Source: Gloeobacter morelensis MG652769 (GTDB lineage: Bacteria; Cyanobacteriota; Cyanobacteriia; Gloeobacterales; Gloeobacteraceae). From it: DNA of 64,000 nt. The stretch is taken from the NCBI RefSeq assembly GCF_021018745.1, contig NZ_CP063845.1, forward strand, positions 4,092,001 to 4,156,000, in the 5' to 3' direction. Made by a program: the position numbers and the translations under genes. The notes under the pieces are model-generated. The model worked only from the letters and a program-made list of their open reading frames with translations, ran no database searches and was not told where the DNA came from. Positions 1 to 8,154 of this stretch are shown in pieces. Position 1 is the stretch's first letter, and each line of letters begins with the position of its first letter.

Positions 1-355
1 AGCGCAACTCGATGGTTTTCTCACCTACGACAATCCGCTCGGCGCGCAGTTCGTCCGGTTCGCTCCGGTGCGCGTAGCCTTCGACACGCACGCCCATGCC
101 CGGCTGCAGATCCGCCTTCGGCAGTCCCCGGTTTTCCATGCGGGCGGGCGGAGCGAGGACCGCGAGCCAGACTTTTTCGGCGGTCTGCAGTTGGATGGTC
201 ACGTGGGGCGATTCGTAGCGCACCGACTGCACCTTACCGCTGACATTGAGCGTCTCGGCACTGTTGTAGTTGCTCCAGCCGTGGTGGGCAAATGCGCCCG
301 GCGCTCCGGCCAGGGCCGTCAGGGCCGCTAAGATCACAACCGTTCGCCTGGTCAT
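1..355 (-). CDS. DUF6152 family secreted protein (partial)
   Basis: Begins at ATG 355-353 and runs off the left edge of the window; 118 codons are visible. The first 23 residues form a typical signal peptide (MTRR followed by a hydrophobic Ala/Leu stretch ending AFA). The mature part starts HHGWSNY, the hallmark of DUF6152 (small exported beta proteins of unknown function), and continues with KVQSVRYESPHVTIQL and a segment ending VVGEKTIELR. Family assignment is from motif memory; function is unknown. Export to periplasm or thylakoid lumen is inferred from the signal peptide. Confidence 0.75.
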   Translation of the reverse strand, partial: MTRRTVVILAALTALAGAPGAFAHHGWSNYNSAETLNVSGKVQSVRYESPHVTIQLQTAEKVWLAVLAPPARMENRGLPKADLQPGMGVRVEGYAHRSEPDELRAERIVVGEKTIELR

Positions 356-462
356 GGTTTTCTCCTAGGTTGGACCGACACCGTCAATGTGACGGCCCCC
401 GGTCTGCGGAGGTGCCCGGCGGTGGGCGGTAGGTGGTCTGAGCGTCGTACACTAAGAAGACT

Positions 463-1371
463 ATGACTGCGTCCAGCTTTCAGATTGCCCTGCTTAAGGT
501 GTTGATTGCCGTCGGTTGGTCGGACGGTGTGTTGACCGATGCCGAGCGTCGGCTCATCGGCCGGTGGATGGGCGAATTTTATGCCAGCGAGCAGCAGCGC
601 AATTACTTGCAGTACTACCTGGAGCAGCCCACCACCCGCCAGCAGGCGGAGGATTTTAGTAAGGGGCTCATCGAGGCGGTCCACAGCGGGCGTGAGCGCG
701 AGGAAGCGCTTACCAAGCTTCAGCAACTCGCCGCTGCCGACGAGCACCTTGACGAGGCGGAGCGCTTGTTTCTGGGGCGCGTGCGGGATCTTTTCGAGAG
801 TACCGGCGAGCTGGGTTTATTTGCCAACCGTCTGCGCGGCTTTTTTTCGGCGCGGCCCTTCGCCGGCGGCCGTTCGAGCGACGCGCTTCTGGCGGCGCTG
901 GAGGCGGAACTGGTGAAACTTTGGCGCGAGCGCGACTACCCGAGCGACCCCTACGTGGCTGCCTTCAAAGCCGGTGAACCGCCCACCCCCGAGCAGCGCT
1001 CACTTTTGTTCGTCGGTGCTCTGGCTGGATGCACCTGGGGGGAACTCAAACGCGAGATGCCTGACCCGCTCCCGTGCATCCGCCGCTGCCTGCGTCTGGG
1101 CGAGCCGCAGACGCGCTTTGTCACCCAGACGCTGGTTGACCCTTACGTGCAAAGCCTCGATCGCTCGCGGCTGGTGCGTGGGGTCGAAAACTACGCCGAG
1201 CGCCCGCTGGCGCTGGGATTGGTGGACATGCTTTTTTGCCTGGCGGCGGCCGACGGGTTCATCAGCGACGCCGAGACAGAAACCATCCGGGGGGTGGCCC
1301 TCGGGCTCAAAGTCACCCACCGCATGTTCATCGGCAGCAAATTGCGCTTCAGCGGCGAACAATCTGGATAG
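463..1371 (+). CDS. TerB-like (tellurite resistance/DjlA N-domain-like) cytosolic protein
   Basis: 302 residues with no signal peptide or membrane segment. Three acidic TerB-like segments are visible: VGWSDGVLTDAERRLI near residue 17, AAADEHLDEAERLFLGRV near 90 and AAADGFISDAETETIRGVA near 260. Each follows the (A/S)-D-G-x-(I/L)-(S/T)-D-x-E pattern of TerB/DjlA helical domains, which are thought to sense stress or bind metals. The ATG at 463 follows an AAGAAG ribosome-binding site. It stands alone and converges on the PhoD-like gene; a hairpin lies between the two stops. The specific role is unknown. Confidence 0.65.
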   Translation: MTASSFQIALLKVLIAVGWSDGVLTDAERRLIGRWMGEFYASEQQRNYLQYYLEQPTTRQQAEDFSKGLIEAVHSGREREEALTKLQQLAAADEHLDEAERLFLGRVRDLFESTGELGLFANRLRGFFSARPFAGGRSSDALLAALEAELVKLWRERDYPSDPYVAAFKAGEPPTPEQRSLLFVGALAGCTWGELKREMPDPLPCIRRCLRLGEPQTRFVTQTLVDPYVQSLDRSRLVRGVENYAERPLALGLVDMLFCLAAADGFISDAETETIRGVALGLKVTHRMFIGSKLRFSGEQSG

Positions 1372-1376
1372 GTGTC

Positions 1377-1411
1377 AGGTACCAGGACGCACTTACTGAC
1401 GCCTGGCACCT
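1377..1411. terminator. Hairpin between convergent genes, part of a dispersed repeat
   Basis: AGGTACCAGG (1377-1386) pairs with CCTGGCACCT (1402-1411) with one A-C mismatch and a 15-nt loop. It sits between the stop of the TerB-like gene and the stop of the PhoD-like gene, so it may end transcription from either side, but there is no T-run. The block also shares CTTACTGACGCCTG with the end of purQ and GGTGTCAGGT with the region before egtC. Confidence 0.4.
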
Positions 1412-1420
1412 CAGACCTTG

Positions 1421-2983
1421 TTACACGGGACTGAGCATCTTCTCGTAGGCTACTTCGCCGGTGATCTTGTAGATACGGGCGGTCAAGGCGCCGCGCGCGT
1501 CGATGTCGATAGCGCCGAAGTACTGGTTGTTCGGGGGCGGCAGGTTGGGCTCCGCCGGAAGGACATTGAATTCGTAGCGCGGGCCGAAGCTCCCATCGAG
1601 GGGAAGGTCGCTGGCAGGACCGAAGGCCCCGGCGTGGATAGGACCGATCACAAATTCCCAGAAAGGATTGAAGTCCTGGTAGACCGCCCGGGCGGGATCG
1701 TAGTAGATGGCGGCCGGAAAGTGCACATCAGCAGTGATCCACACGACGTTGCGGATGTCCTCGTCTTTGATGAACTTGAGCAAATCGGCCAGTTCCTGTT
1801 CGCGGCCGAGCACCTGGCTGTTGTTCTGTGACCAGGCGTCGTAGTCGCCCTCGCCGCCGGTGACGATCGACAGCGGGTCGTGGGTGGCGATCACCTTCCA
1901 GGTAGAGCGCGAGGCTTTCAGACGCTCCTTGAGCCACTGCAATTGCTCAGGACCCAGCATGGCGAGCAACTCCGGCTGGGTGTTCCTGTCGTTGCCACCC
2001 CGGAAGGAGCGCTCGTCGAGCAAGAACATCTCCATCAGCTTCCCCCAGCCGTAGGCGCGGTAGATGCGCCCACCCCGGATCGGGTTGTACTCGAAGAACG
2101 CCTGGCGCGCACGCTCTGCCAGCGCATCCGCGCCGATGCCGTTGTACGGCTCGGCGGTGAGCACCTCGCCCGGATACCAGTTGTTGGTGACTTCGTGGTC
2201 GTCCCACTGCACGTAGATGGGGGTCTGGGCTAAAAAGGCCCGAAATTTTTCGTCGCCCAGGTTGTACTTCCAGTTCTCGCGAAACTGATCGAGGCTGACT
2301 GCCACGAAGTCCTTGGGCGGGTCGTTGATCCAGGTGCCGCCCCCGACGACGGCGGGGATCTCCTGGGTGGGCGGGCAGGCGTTGTCGGAGTAGACCATGT
2401 CGCCGCAGAAGATGGCAAAGTCGGGCTTGAGGGGACGAATCACATCGAAGATCACGTAGCCGCCTTTGACCGTGCGACCGTCCACCGTCGCAATCTCCAG
2501 CTCGGGGTTGCGGCCCCAGCCCTGACCGCACATATCGGCCACCCAGATAAAGCGCAAAGGAGCGGCATTCTCGGCGCGCGGCGCGGTCCGGAAGCGACCC
2601 GTGGCCCGCGGTCGGGAAGGCGGCAGGACCGGTTTGCCCGTCGGCACGAAGCGCACCTGGTAGTAGTACTCGGTCCCGGGCTGCAATCCCGCCAGATCGA
2701 GGCTGCCGGTGTAGTCGGTGGCAGCACTCACCAGCGGGCCGCGGCGGGTCTGCACCCGCTCGAAGCGCGGCGAGGTCGAAAAATCGACCACCAGACGCGC
2801 ATCGCTCTGGCCGCGCGCCCAGACCACCGCGCGCGTCGGGGTGACATCGCCCACCTGGGCGCCGTAGGAGGGCGCTTCCGCCGCCACCGTGGCGGTGCCG
2901 CGCCAGGAGCCCATCAGTACGGCCGATGCGCTCAAGGTGGTGCTGAGGGCCAAAAAGGTTCGTCTTGAAAGTAACTTTGCCAT
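1421..2983 (-). CDS. PhoD-like alkaline phosphatase D family protein
   Basis: 520 residues from the ATG at 2983. That ATG is preceded by GGAG at the right distance, so it is preferred to the GTG seven codons upstream. The N-terminus has a Tat-type signal (LLSRRTFLALS), as in PhoD enzymes, which carry their metal cofactor through the Tat system. An N-terminal Fn3-like PhoD domain (DVTPTRAVVWARG, TEYYYQVRF) is followed by the metallophosphoesterase core: FIWVADMCGQGW, FAIFCGDMVYSD near residue 194, WDDHEVTNNW near 260, IATHDPLS and WITADVHFPAA near 407. It probably hydrolyses phosphodiesters or phospholipids outside the cytoplasm to scavenge phosphate. Confidence 0.88.
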   Translation of the reverse strand: MAKLLSRRTFLALSTTLSASAVLMGSWRGTATVAAEAPSYGAQVGDVTPTRAVVWARGQSDARLVVDFSTSPRFERVQTRRGPLVSAATDYTGSLDLAGLQPGTEYYYQVRFVPTGKPVLPPSRPRATGRFRTAPRAENAAPLRFIWVADMCGQGWGRNPELEIATVDGRTVKGGYVIFDVIRPLKPDFAIFCGDMVYSDNACPPTQEIPAVVGGGTWINDPPKDFVAVSLDQFRENWKYNLGDEKFRAFLAQTPIYVQWDDHEVTNNWYPGEVLTAEPYNGIGADALAERARQAFFEYNPIRGGRIYRAYGWGKLMEMFLLDERSFRGGNDRNTQPELLAMLGPEQLQWLKERLKASRSTWKVIATHDPLSIVTGGEGDYDAWSQNNSQVLGREQELADLLKFIKDEDIRNVVWITADVHFPAAIYYDPARAVYQDFNPFWEFVIGPIHAGAFGPASDLPLDGSFGPRYEFNVLPAEPNLPPPNNQYFGAIDIDARGALTARIYKITGEVAYEKMLSPV

Positions 2984-3155
2984 TCGCCACGTGCTCCGAT
3001 CCACAGCGTGCCGAGTGTAGAGGTTCGAAGTAAACCTTTTGCTAAGACCAGCTTGTCGGGACTTTAATCCGCGCTGCCCGGCCGGTTATATCGGGATAAT
3101 TTTTGCAAGATCGTGCCGGAGCAGGGCAGGGGAGCGCGGGTGCCCCCATCCGGGA

Positions 3156-4304
3156 TCACTGGGCCGGGCCGAGGCCGGGATCCGACCGGTAGATGACGTT
3201 CGGCCGGAGGGCCGAGTAGTAGATATAGGGGCCGTTGGCGGTAAAGAAAACCTCCGGATCTTTGCGCACCTTCACAGACGGATCGCTGACTTGCTTATAA
3301 AACGGCACCTCCGGGTCGATGCCCGCCATCCAGACGTCGGTCGGGATGGTCGTACTTTTTTGGTCGTCGCTGGTCGAGGTGGTCATGATCAAATAGGACT
3401 TGCCGTTGTGCACAAAAGGTTCGGGCGACCAGAGGTAATTGCCCACCGAAGGCGGCTTGACGGTGTTGATCCGGGTCCAGGCTCCATCGACTTTGCGGTA
3501 TACGCCAATGCTTGTTTCGTCGATGAGGGCAAGAAAGATGTATTCATTGTTATACTCCGGAGCTTTCCACATAAAGACGTGGGCTTTGTCTCCGGCGTCA
3601 AAGGTCAGTTGCTCCAGTTCGCCAGTCTCGACGTTGTAGAAAAAGGCCTGCCGGTTGGTACTTTTGGCGCGCTGGGGCAAGACGATGGCGGGCAATCCTT
3701 CCACCCAACGCCCCCCCGGCGGGATCGAACCGGGAATCTCCGCTTCGCTGTCCGGTTGATCGAGATAGCGCCATTCGACGACCTGCTTGCCCGCAGCGTC
3801 GCGGCCTACGTAGGAAATGCGCGGCTTCGGGTCGAAGCGATCGAGGCTGCCGTAGGGACCGTAGCGGGTACTCGCTTTTTGCAGCAGTGCCCCTTCCCAG
3901 GTATCGCCGGTCTGGCGGCCCCGGGCAATGGCAAAGCGCCCGTTGTTGTCGTATTTGGTATAGACAATCTGGGGGCCGGAGCTGGTGTAGACCCACTCCG
4001 GGCCATTGCCCACTTCAAGGATGGAGACTGCACCAGTATCGACCAGGATGGCTTTGCCGTTGGGGGGCAGAAAGTCTCCGGTCTGCGGATCGACGTTTCC
4101 GAGCCAGACGTTGCCCTGGCCGTCGACCCAGGTAAAGCGTCCAAAGTACTGATCAAACTCCGGATCGGCTATCCCCTCGCTCGGATCGGAGACCAGGACA
4201 TCCTCAGGTGCAGTCTGGGCGGCGGCCTGCGGTGGAAGCTGGGTGCTTCCGGCAATTGTCAGCGCAAATGCTAGCAATGTTGCAAATTTAATAGTGTCTT
4301 GCAT
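3156..4304 (-). CDS. Secreted protein of unknown function
   Basis: 382 residues. Residues 1 to about 29 form a signal peptide ending PPQAAAQ. The rest is rich in short beta-type segments with repeated W, D and G turns (FTWVDGQGNVWLG, GPQIVYTKYDNNG, EWRYLDQPDS, YIFLALIDETSIGVYRK, YLWSPEPFVHNGKSYLIM). This resembles a TolB/GH43-like beta-propeller fold, but no family signature was recognised. It lies downstream of a TnpB insertion and on the same strand as the PhoD-like gene, 172 bp upstream of that gene's start. A glycan- or phosphate-related role would be guesswork. Confidence 0.7.
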   Translation of the reverse strand: MQDTIKFATLLAFALTIAGSTQLPPQAAAQTAPEDVLVSDPSEGIADPEFDQYFGRFTWVDGQGNVWLGNVDPQTGDFLPPNGKAILVDTGAVSILEVGNGPEWVYTSSGPQIVYTKYDNNGRFAIARGRQTGDTWEGALLQKASTRYGPYGSLDRFDPKPRISYVGRDAAGKQVVEWRYLDQPDSEAEIPGSIPPGGRWVEGLPAIVLPQRAKSTNRQAFFYNVETGELEQLTFDAGDKAHVFMWKAPEYNNEYIFLALIDETSIGVYRKVDGAWTRINTVKPPSVGNYLWSPEPFVHNGKSYLIMTTSTSDDQKSTTIPTDVWMAGIDPEVPFYKQVSDPSVKVRKDPEVFFTANGPYIYYSALRPNVIYRSDPGLGPAQ

Positions 4305-4512
4305 CTTGAATACTCACCAATATGGAAGGGCCTTAAGGCACGGAATCGCAACGAAGGGTACCCGTTCAGCGTACACACGTTCTTTGTCTACACAGCCGAC
4401 CCAAGGAACCTATCACAACCGCTATTCTTCTGACTAGACCGGCTGGACAGAGGCAACAGACTGGTGGCTGCATCTGCGCAAACACTCACACGATGCCTTA
4501 CATGGCTTCAAA
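4305..4512. other. Intergenic stretch before the accessory block
   Basis: About 210 bp upstream of the secreted-protein gene. No convincing reading frame, tRNA or terminator was found. It may hold that gene's promoter on the minus strand. Confidence 0.4.
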
Positions 4513-4556
4513 GCTGCTAGCGAGATTCGAACTCGCGACCTTCCCCTTACCAAGGC
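4513..4556 (-). pseudogene. 3' fragment of a tRNA-Thr(GGT)
   Basis: On the minus strand this reads the anticodon loop (TTGGTAA), a TpsiC arm and the acceptor 3' strand (CTAGCAGC). It aligns with the 3' half of the intact tRNA-Thr(GGT) at 8072-8143, in the same orientation and with about eight differences. The D arm and the 5' acceptor strand are missing, and the anticodon stem contains a G-G mispair, so it cannot be a working tRNA. It is best read as the distal direct repeat left by integration at the tRNA 3' end, or as a decayed tRNA copy. Confidence 0.65.
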
Positions 4557-4631
4557 AAAACTTGAGTCTAAAAACAAAATGTGCACTTTTGCCACTGAAC
4601 ACTTGCCATTTTTTGGGCAATCTGAGACCAT

Positions 4632-5819
4632 ATGTCCATGATGAGCTCATCTCTCTCCCTCAAGCTTCCCTTCATGCGGCTCAACGAGTCGAAGCGGCGG
4701 GAGTTTGCGCGGATGGAGCGGCTCAACACCGATGTGGCCAATCAGTTGCTGCGACAGCCGAGGAGTGAACGCTCCACACTCACCAGCAAAGATTTCAGCC
4801 ACATCGAACTTGGTTCCGCCTGGATTAACCAGACGATCCGTAACGCCAACGCCCGTACCGGTGTCAAGCGCTTTAAGCGCCTGCCGCTGGAGACGAACAA
4901 TCAGAATTGGACGCTCCATAAAGTGGGCGACACCTATTCTGTAAGTTTCGCTCTGTTACGCGGGCGGGTGAAAAGGATCCCCCTTGAAGTTCACCAAAGC
5001 AAATATGGTTCATTGCTGGAGGGCCTGCTTTCAGGAGCTGTCCGACGCGGAACGCTCAAACTGTGGCAGTCTCGCCGAGGAATCTGGTACGTGGTCATTG
5101 GCATCTCCATGGAAGTTCCGGAGGTGCAGCCTATTCAAAATTGGATAGGGGTTGACCGCGGGCAGAACCATCTGGCCGTCGCCAGTCTCCCCGGTGGCAT
5201 GGCCAGATTCTGGACGTTCGGCTGGGTAAAGCAGGTCCGTAGACACTATGCTAACAAGCGGAGCAAACTGGCCAAAGCAGGAAAACACAACACCATCCGC
5301 CGTCTAGGTAACAAAGAACAGCGCATCATCCGACATATCAACCACATCATCAGCAGACAAATCGTTCAAATGGCCAGAGATTTTGGCTGCGGTTTACGCC
5401 TCGAAGATCTCTCGGGCATCCAAGGCCGAATCGGCCAGCGTAGTCGTGGGCGTTCCGATCCCGGCAAGAATCGGACGTTTTGGCCTTATTTGCAACTGGA
5501 ATACTGTCTGCTTTACAAGGCACGCCTTGCAGGAGTGCCAGTGGAAAAAGTACCGGCTTACTTTACCAGTGCAACCTGCTGCAAATGCGGAGCGCTCGGT
5601 GAGCGTTGTCGGCACAGGTTTGTTTGTCAGCGATGTGGTCTCCAGGGCCAGAGCGATTGGGTTGCCAGTCAAAACATCGGCAACTGGGTTGGTCTGGCCT
5701 GTCCGATCGGGCTTCAGAAAGCGGAGCTTGTAATGAGTTCAGCCGTTCGATCGGTCGGGGCGTATGGCACACCCCCAAGCCGGGTAAGCGAACCTGGGTC
5801 TCCAGGCTCAAGGGAGTAA
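4632..5819 (+). CDS. tnpB: IS200/IS605-type TnpB (RNA-guided nuclease/transposase accessory protein)
   Basis: 395 residues. The split RuvC-like catalytic residues are in place: D175 in NWIGVDRGQNHL, E258 in GLRLEDLSGIQ and D342 in QSDWVASQNIGNW. A zinc finger lies between the last two (CCKCG near 316, CQRCG near 332). TnpB proteins use an RNA made from the element's right end to cut DNA. No TnpA (Y1 transposase) gene is adjacent, so this is an IS1341-type stand-alone copy needing TnpA in trans. All catalytic residues look intact. The ATG at 4632 is assumed; the next in-frame Met codons are at 4638 and 4641. Confidence 0.88.
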   Translation: MSMMSSSLSLKLPFMRLNESKRREFARMERLNTDVANQLLRQPRSERSTLTSKDFSHIELGSAWINQTIRNANARTGVKRFKRLPLETNNQNWTLHKVGDTYSVSFALLRGRVKRIPLEVHQSKYGSLLEGLLSGAVRRGTLKLWQSRRGIWYVVIGISMEVPEVQPIQNWIGVDRGQNHLAVASLPGGMARFWTFGWVKQVRRHYANKRSKLAKAGKHNTIRRLGNKEQRIIRHINHIISRQIVQMARDFGCGLRLEDLSGIQGRIGQRSRGRSDPGKNRTFWPYLQLEYCLLYKARLAGVPVEKVPAYFTSATCCKCGALGERCRHRFVCQRCGLQGQSDWVASQNIGNWVGLACPIGLQKAELVMSSAVRSVGAYGTPPSRVSEPGSPGSRE

Positions 5820-5917
5820 GAACCGGAATCTGCAGGTGAAGGTCGTGAAGTGCCTACAAAAGTGTGCTTCGTGGGCGTTAATCTGCGGAATGCCAACAAG
5901 GGGATGCGCTTCAAGTA
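5820..5917 (+). other. Right end of the TnpB element, possible guide-RNA (omega/reRNA) region
   Basis: The roughly 100 bp after the tnpB stop has no gene. In IS605-type elements the 3' end of tnpB and the following bases form the omega RNA scaffold, with the guide taken from beyond the element's end. The position fits, but neither the right-end boundary nor an RNA fold was established. Confidence 0.3.
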
Positions 5918-6025
5918 GTGGATTTATCTGTGGCAGCAAAGATTTTTTGTCCCTTGTCTTTAGAAAGACTTTGTGCTAAGTTTATGCGCATTCATTTTGC
6001 AAACCAAGACAGGATTTCAATTTTT

Positions 6026-6763
6026 ATGCAAGAAGAACTTGAAACCCAAGTTGATGACGATCAAGTCAGCCTAACTGAGGAGGATGAAGTTATACCATTT
6101 AAGTATTCTATCGCTAGCTATGGTGCTGACTACACAGTCGATGGTTTAGTTAAACGGATGGCTTCGGGCGATGTTTATGTGCCCACGTTTCAACGGGGAT
6201 ATATTTGGAATATCAAACAAGCCTCACGTTTTATCGAGTCTCTTCTTCTTGGCCTTCCTGTGCCGGGAATTTTTTTATCAAGAGAAGAAGTTTCGAAGAA
6301 ATTGCTGGTGATTGATGGCCAACAAAGGTTGAGGACTTTGCAATACTTTTACGAAGGAATATTTCACCATACCAAGAAACAGTTTGCCTTGCAAGGTGTA
6401 CAGAAACGCTTCGAGGGCAAAACCTACAAAACGCTCTCCGAAGAGGATCGCAGGCAGTTAGATGACTCAGTGATCCATGCAACGATAATAAAGCAAGAAG
6501 AACCTTCAGAAGACGATAGTAGTATTTACTATATATTTGAAAGAATTAACACTGGGGGGACGTTGCTTCAGCCCCAAGAAATTCGATCTTGTATTTATCA
6601 TGGTCCATTTAATGAGTTGCTAGGTAAGCTGAATCAAAATTCAGCATGGCGATCGATATATGGGCCAATCAGTAAAAACATGAGGGATCAAGAACTGATT
6701 CTAAGATTTCTCGCGCTCAACTTTGACTTGTATAACTATGAAGAGCCGATGTTCAAGGGGTGA
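6026..6763 (+). CDS. DUF262 domain protein, truncated by IS insertion
   Basis: 245 residues from the ATG at 6026 (earlier GTG and ATG codons exist at 5918 and 5984). It shows the DUF262 core: VPTFQRGYIWNIKQASRFIE, LLGLPVPGIFL, LLVIDGQQRLRTLQYF and FERINTGGTLLQPQEIR. DUF262 is the ParB/sulfiredoxin-fold domain found in GmrSD-like restriction enzymes and other DNA-defence proteins. The frame ends at a TGA formed inside the left inverted repeat of the IS4-type element, so the C-terminus is lost. Base composition is clearly more AT-rich than the surrounding genes, indicating transfer. Confidence 0.75.
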   Translation: MQEELETQVDDDQVSLTEEDEVIPFKYSIASYGADYTVDGLVKRMASGDVYVPTFQRGYIWNIKQASRFIESLLLGLPVPGIFLSREEVSKKLLVIDGQQRLRTLQYFYEGIFHHTKKQFALQGVQKRFEGKTYKTLSEEDRRQLDDSVIHATIIKQEEPSEDDSSIYYIFERINTGGTLLQPQEIRSCIYHGPFNELLGKLNQNSAWRSIYGPISKNMRDQELILRFLALNFDLYNYEEPMFKG

Positions 6764-6819
6764 CAGAGTAGCTCACAAACCGGACTGGACAAGCATTCCA
6801 GGCATCGCTACATAGGAAA

Positions 6820-6847
6820 ATGGACTTGGGATGTCGCCCAAGTCCAT
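6820..6847 (+). promoter_or_regulatory. Hairpin over the transposase start codon
   Basis: ATGGACTTGGG (6820-6830) and CCCAAGTCCAT (6837-6847) form a perfect 11-bp stem with a 6-nt loop. The stem contains the first candidate ATG. Several insertion sequences use such a structure to block translation from mRNAs started outside the element; that role here is inferred. Confidence 0.55.
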
Positions 6848-8010
6848 CCAAAAAAACAATGATGCCTGCATTCTACCAGACCTTCTTCGCACACCTGCTC
6901 ACTGCGCGACAGTCTCTGTTTTTGCATTTGCTTGTCGCCACTTTGCAAACCCACAAACAGCTCGCCTTGGGCAAACTCTCCCAGGCACTGCCGCTGCCGA
7001 TCACTGCCGACAGTCGCAAGCGCGCTCTCCAACGCTTTCTCACCCTCGACAAACTCAATATTTTCGAGGCTTGGTTCCCATTGGTTTTGTACCTGGTACT
7101 GACCCACTTTTCCAAGACAACCACACTCAAACTGGCGATCGACCGCACCGACTGGTGGCACTACAACGTGCTGACAGTGGCCCTGGTGTGGCATAGACAT
7201 GCCTTGCCACTCAATTGGACCTTGCTCGACCATCCTGGCAACAGTAACCTCGAAGACCAACAACTGTTACTCTCACCGGTTCTGTCTCTACTTTCTGCCT
7301 ATCGCGTCGTGGTGTTGGGGGACAGAGAGTTTTGCAGTGTCAAGCTGGCCAATTGGTTGCGCAGTCGAAAGGCCGGCTTTTGCTTGAGATTAAAAATCAG
7401 TGAATATATTCGACAACAAGGTGCAGACTTTCGCTCGCTAAAGTCTTTGGAACTACAACCTGGAATGTCGATGTTTCTTGGCGGAGTGCGCGTCACCAAA
7501 AATCGTAAAAACAAGGGATTCGAGCCGTTCAATATTGCTTGTATCTGGAAACGAAAAATCCGGAATATGCAACCGGGTGAAGGCTGGTATATTTTGACAG
7601 ACCGGCCAAAGTTACACGAAGCACTTGAGCTGTATGCTGACCGTTGGGGAATCGAAGTTTGGCACAAAGACGTCAAATCCTGTGGCTACCATCTTGAAGA
7701 AGTACGCGTCAGTCAGGAACGGATGATGCGGGTACTGTTGTTAGCATCGATTGCCTGGAGTGCAGCGATGCTCAACGGTCTGCAACTGGAGCGAATAGGG
7801 GTGGACAAGTACACCGGCAGGGTTCAAGAAAAGCAGCGACGCTTGCGGCGTCACAGCCCTTTTCGGGTTGGCCAGTACGCTTGGCACTGGGCACAGGCGG
7901 TGCTGGGTTTGGGTGACTGGCTCGACAATTTGATAGACACCTGTAGGAACAAAGCCCGGGACTATCGACGCGGGTTGCGGGCTGCAAGGTTGATGCTGAG
8001 CGTCACGTAG
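6820..8010 (+). CDS. IS4-family transposase
   Basis: 396 residues if the ATG at 6820 is used; an ATG pair at 6859 is an alternative start. The DDE triad is visible: D108 in LAIDRTDWW, D168 in VVVLGDREF and E279 within the IS4 signature Y272-x2-R275-x3-E279-x6-K286 (YADRWGIEVWHKDVK). The protein is full length with no frameshift, so the element may still be mobile. The first start codon lies inside a perfect 11-bp hairpin, which suggests translational control against read-through transcripts. Confidence 0.92.
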   Translation: MDLGCRPSPSKKTMMPAFYQTFFAHLLTARQSLFLHLLVATLQTHKQLALGKLSQALPLPITADSRKRALQRFLTLDKLNIFEAWFPLVLYLVLTHFSKTTTLKLAIDRTDWWHYNVLTVALVWHRHALPLNWTLLDHPGNSNLEDQQLLLSPVLSLLSAYRVVVLGDREFCSVKLANWLRSRKAGFCLRLKISEYIRQQGADFRSLKSLELQPGMSMFLGGVRVTKNRKNKGFEPFNIACIWKRKIRNMQPGEGWYILTDRPKLHEALELYADRWGIEVWHKDVKSCGYHLEEVRVSQERMMRVLLLASIAWSAAMLNGLQLERIGVDKYTGRVQEKQRRLRRHSPFRVGQYAWHWAQAVLGLGDWLDNLIDTCRNKARDYRRGLRAARLMLSVT

Positions 8011-8071
8011 CCTTGTCTGTCACCCCTTGAAGGGTTATCGAATTGATTGAAGATTTGTGCGAAAAATAGAA

Positions 8072-8143
8072 AGCTGCTGGCGAGGATTGAACTCGCGGCC
8101 TTGCCCTTACCAAGGGCACGCTCTACCACTGAGCTACAGCAGC
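8072..8143 (-). tRNA. tRNA-Thr(GGT)
   Basis: On the minus strand the cloverleaf is complete: acceptor GCTGCTG paired with CAGCAGC, a D arm with AGCTCAGTGGTAGAGC, anticodon stem TGCCC/GGGCA with loop TTGGTAA (anticodon GGT), and T arm GCGAG TTCAATC CTCGC. CCA is not encoded. The 3' end faces the accessory block, and a partial copy lies at 4513-4556. Confidence 0.95.
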
Positions 8144-8154
8144 ATGGATAAATG

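Larger units (their letters stand above)
6752..8031 (+). mobile_element. IS4-family insertion sequence (about 1280 bp)
   Basis: Perfect 16-bp inverted repeats bound the element: TTCAAGGGGTGACAGA at 6752-6767 and its reverse complement at 8016-8031. They enclose one complete IS4-type transposase gene. No clear target duplication was found next to the repeats. The left end lies inside the DUF262 reading frame. Confidence 0.85.

Noticed and set aside
1947-2990. 347-codon minus-strand frame in the PhoD-like region
   Set aside because: Same strand but another frame of the PhoD-like gene; no motif of its own.
3039-4274. 411-codon plus-strand frame opposite the secreted-protein gene
   Set aside because: It mirrors the codon pattern of the minus-strand gene, which has a signal peptide and a sensible composition; the plus frame has none.
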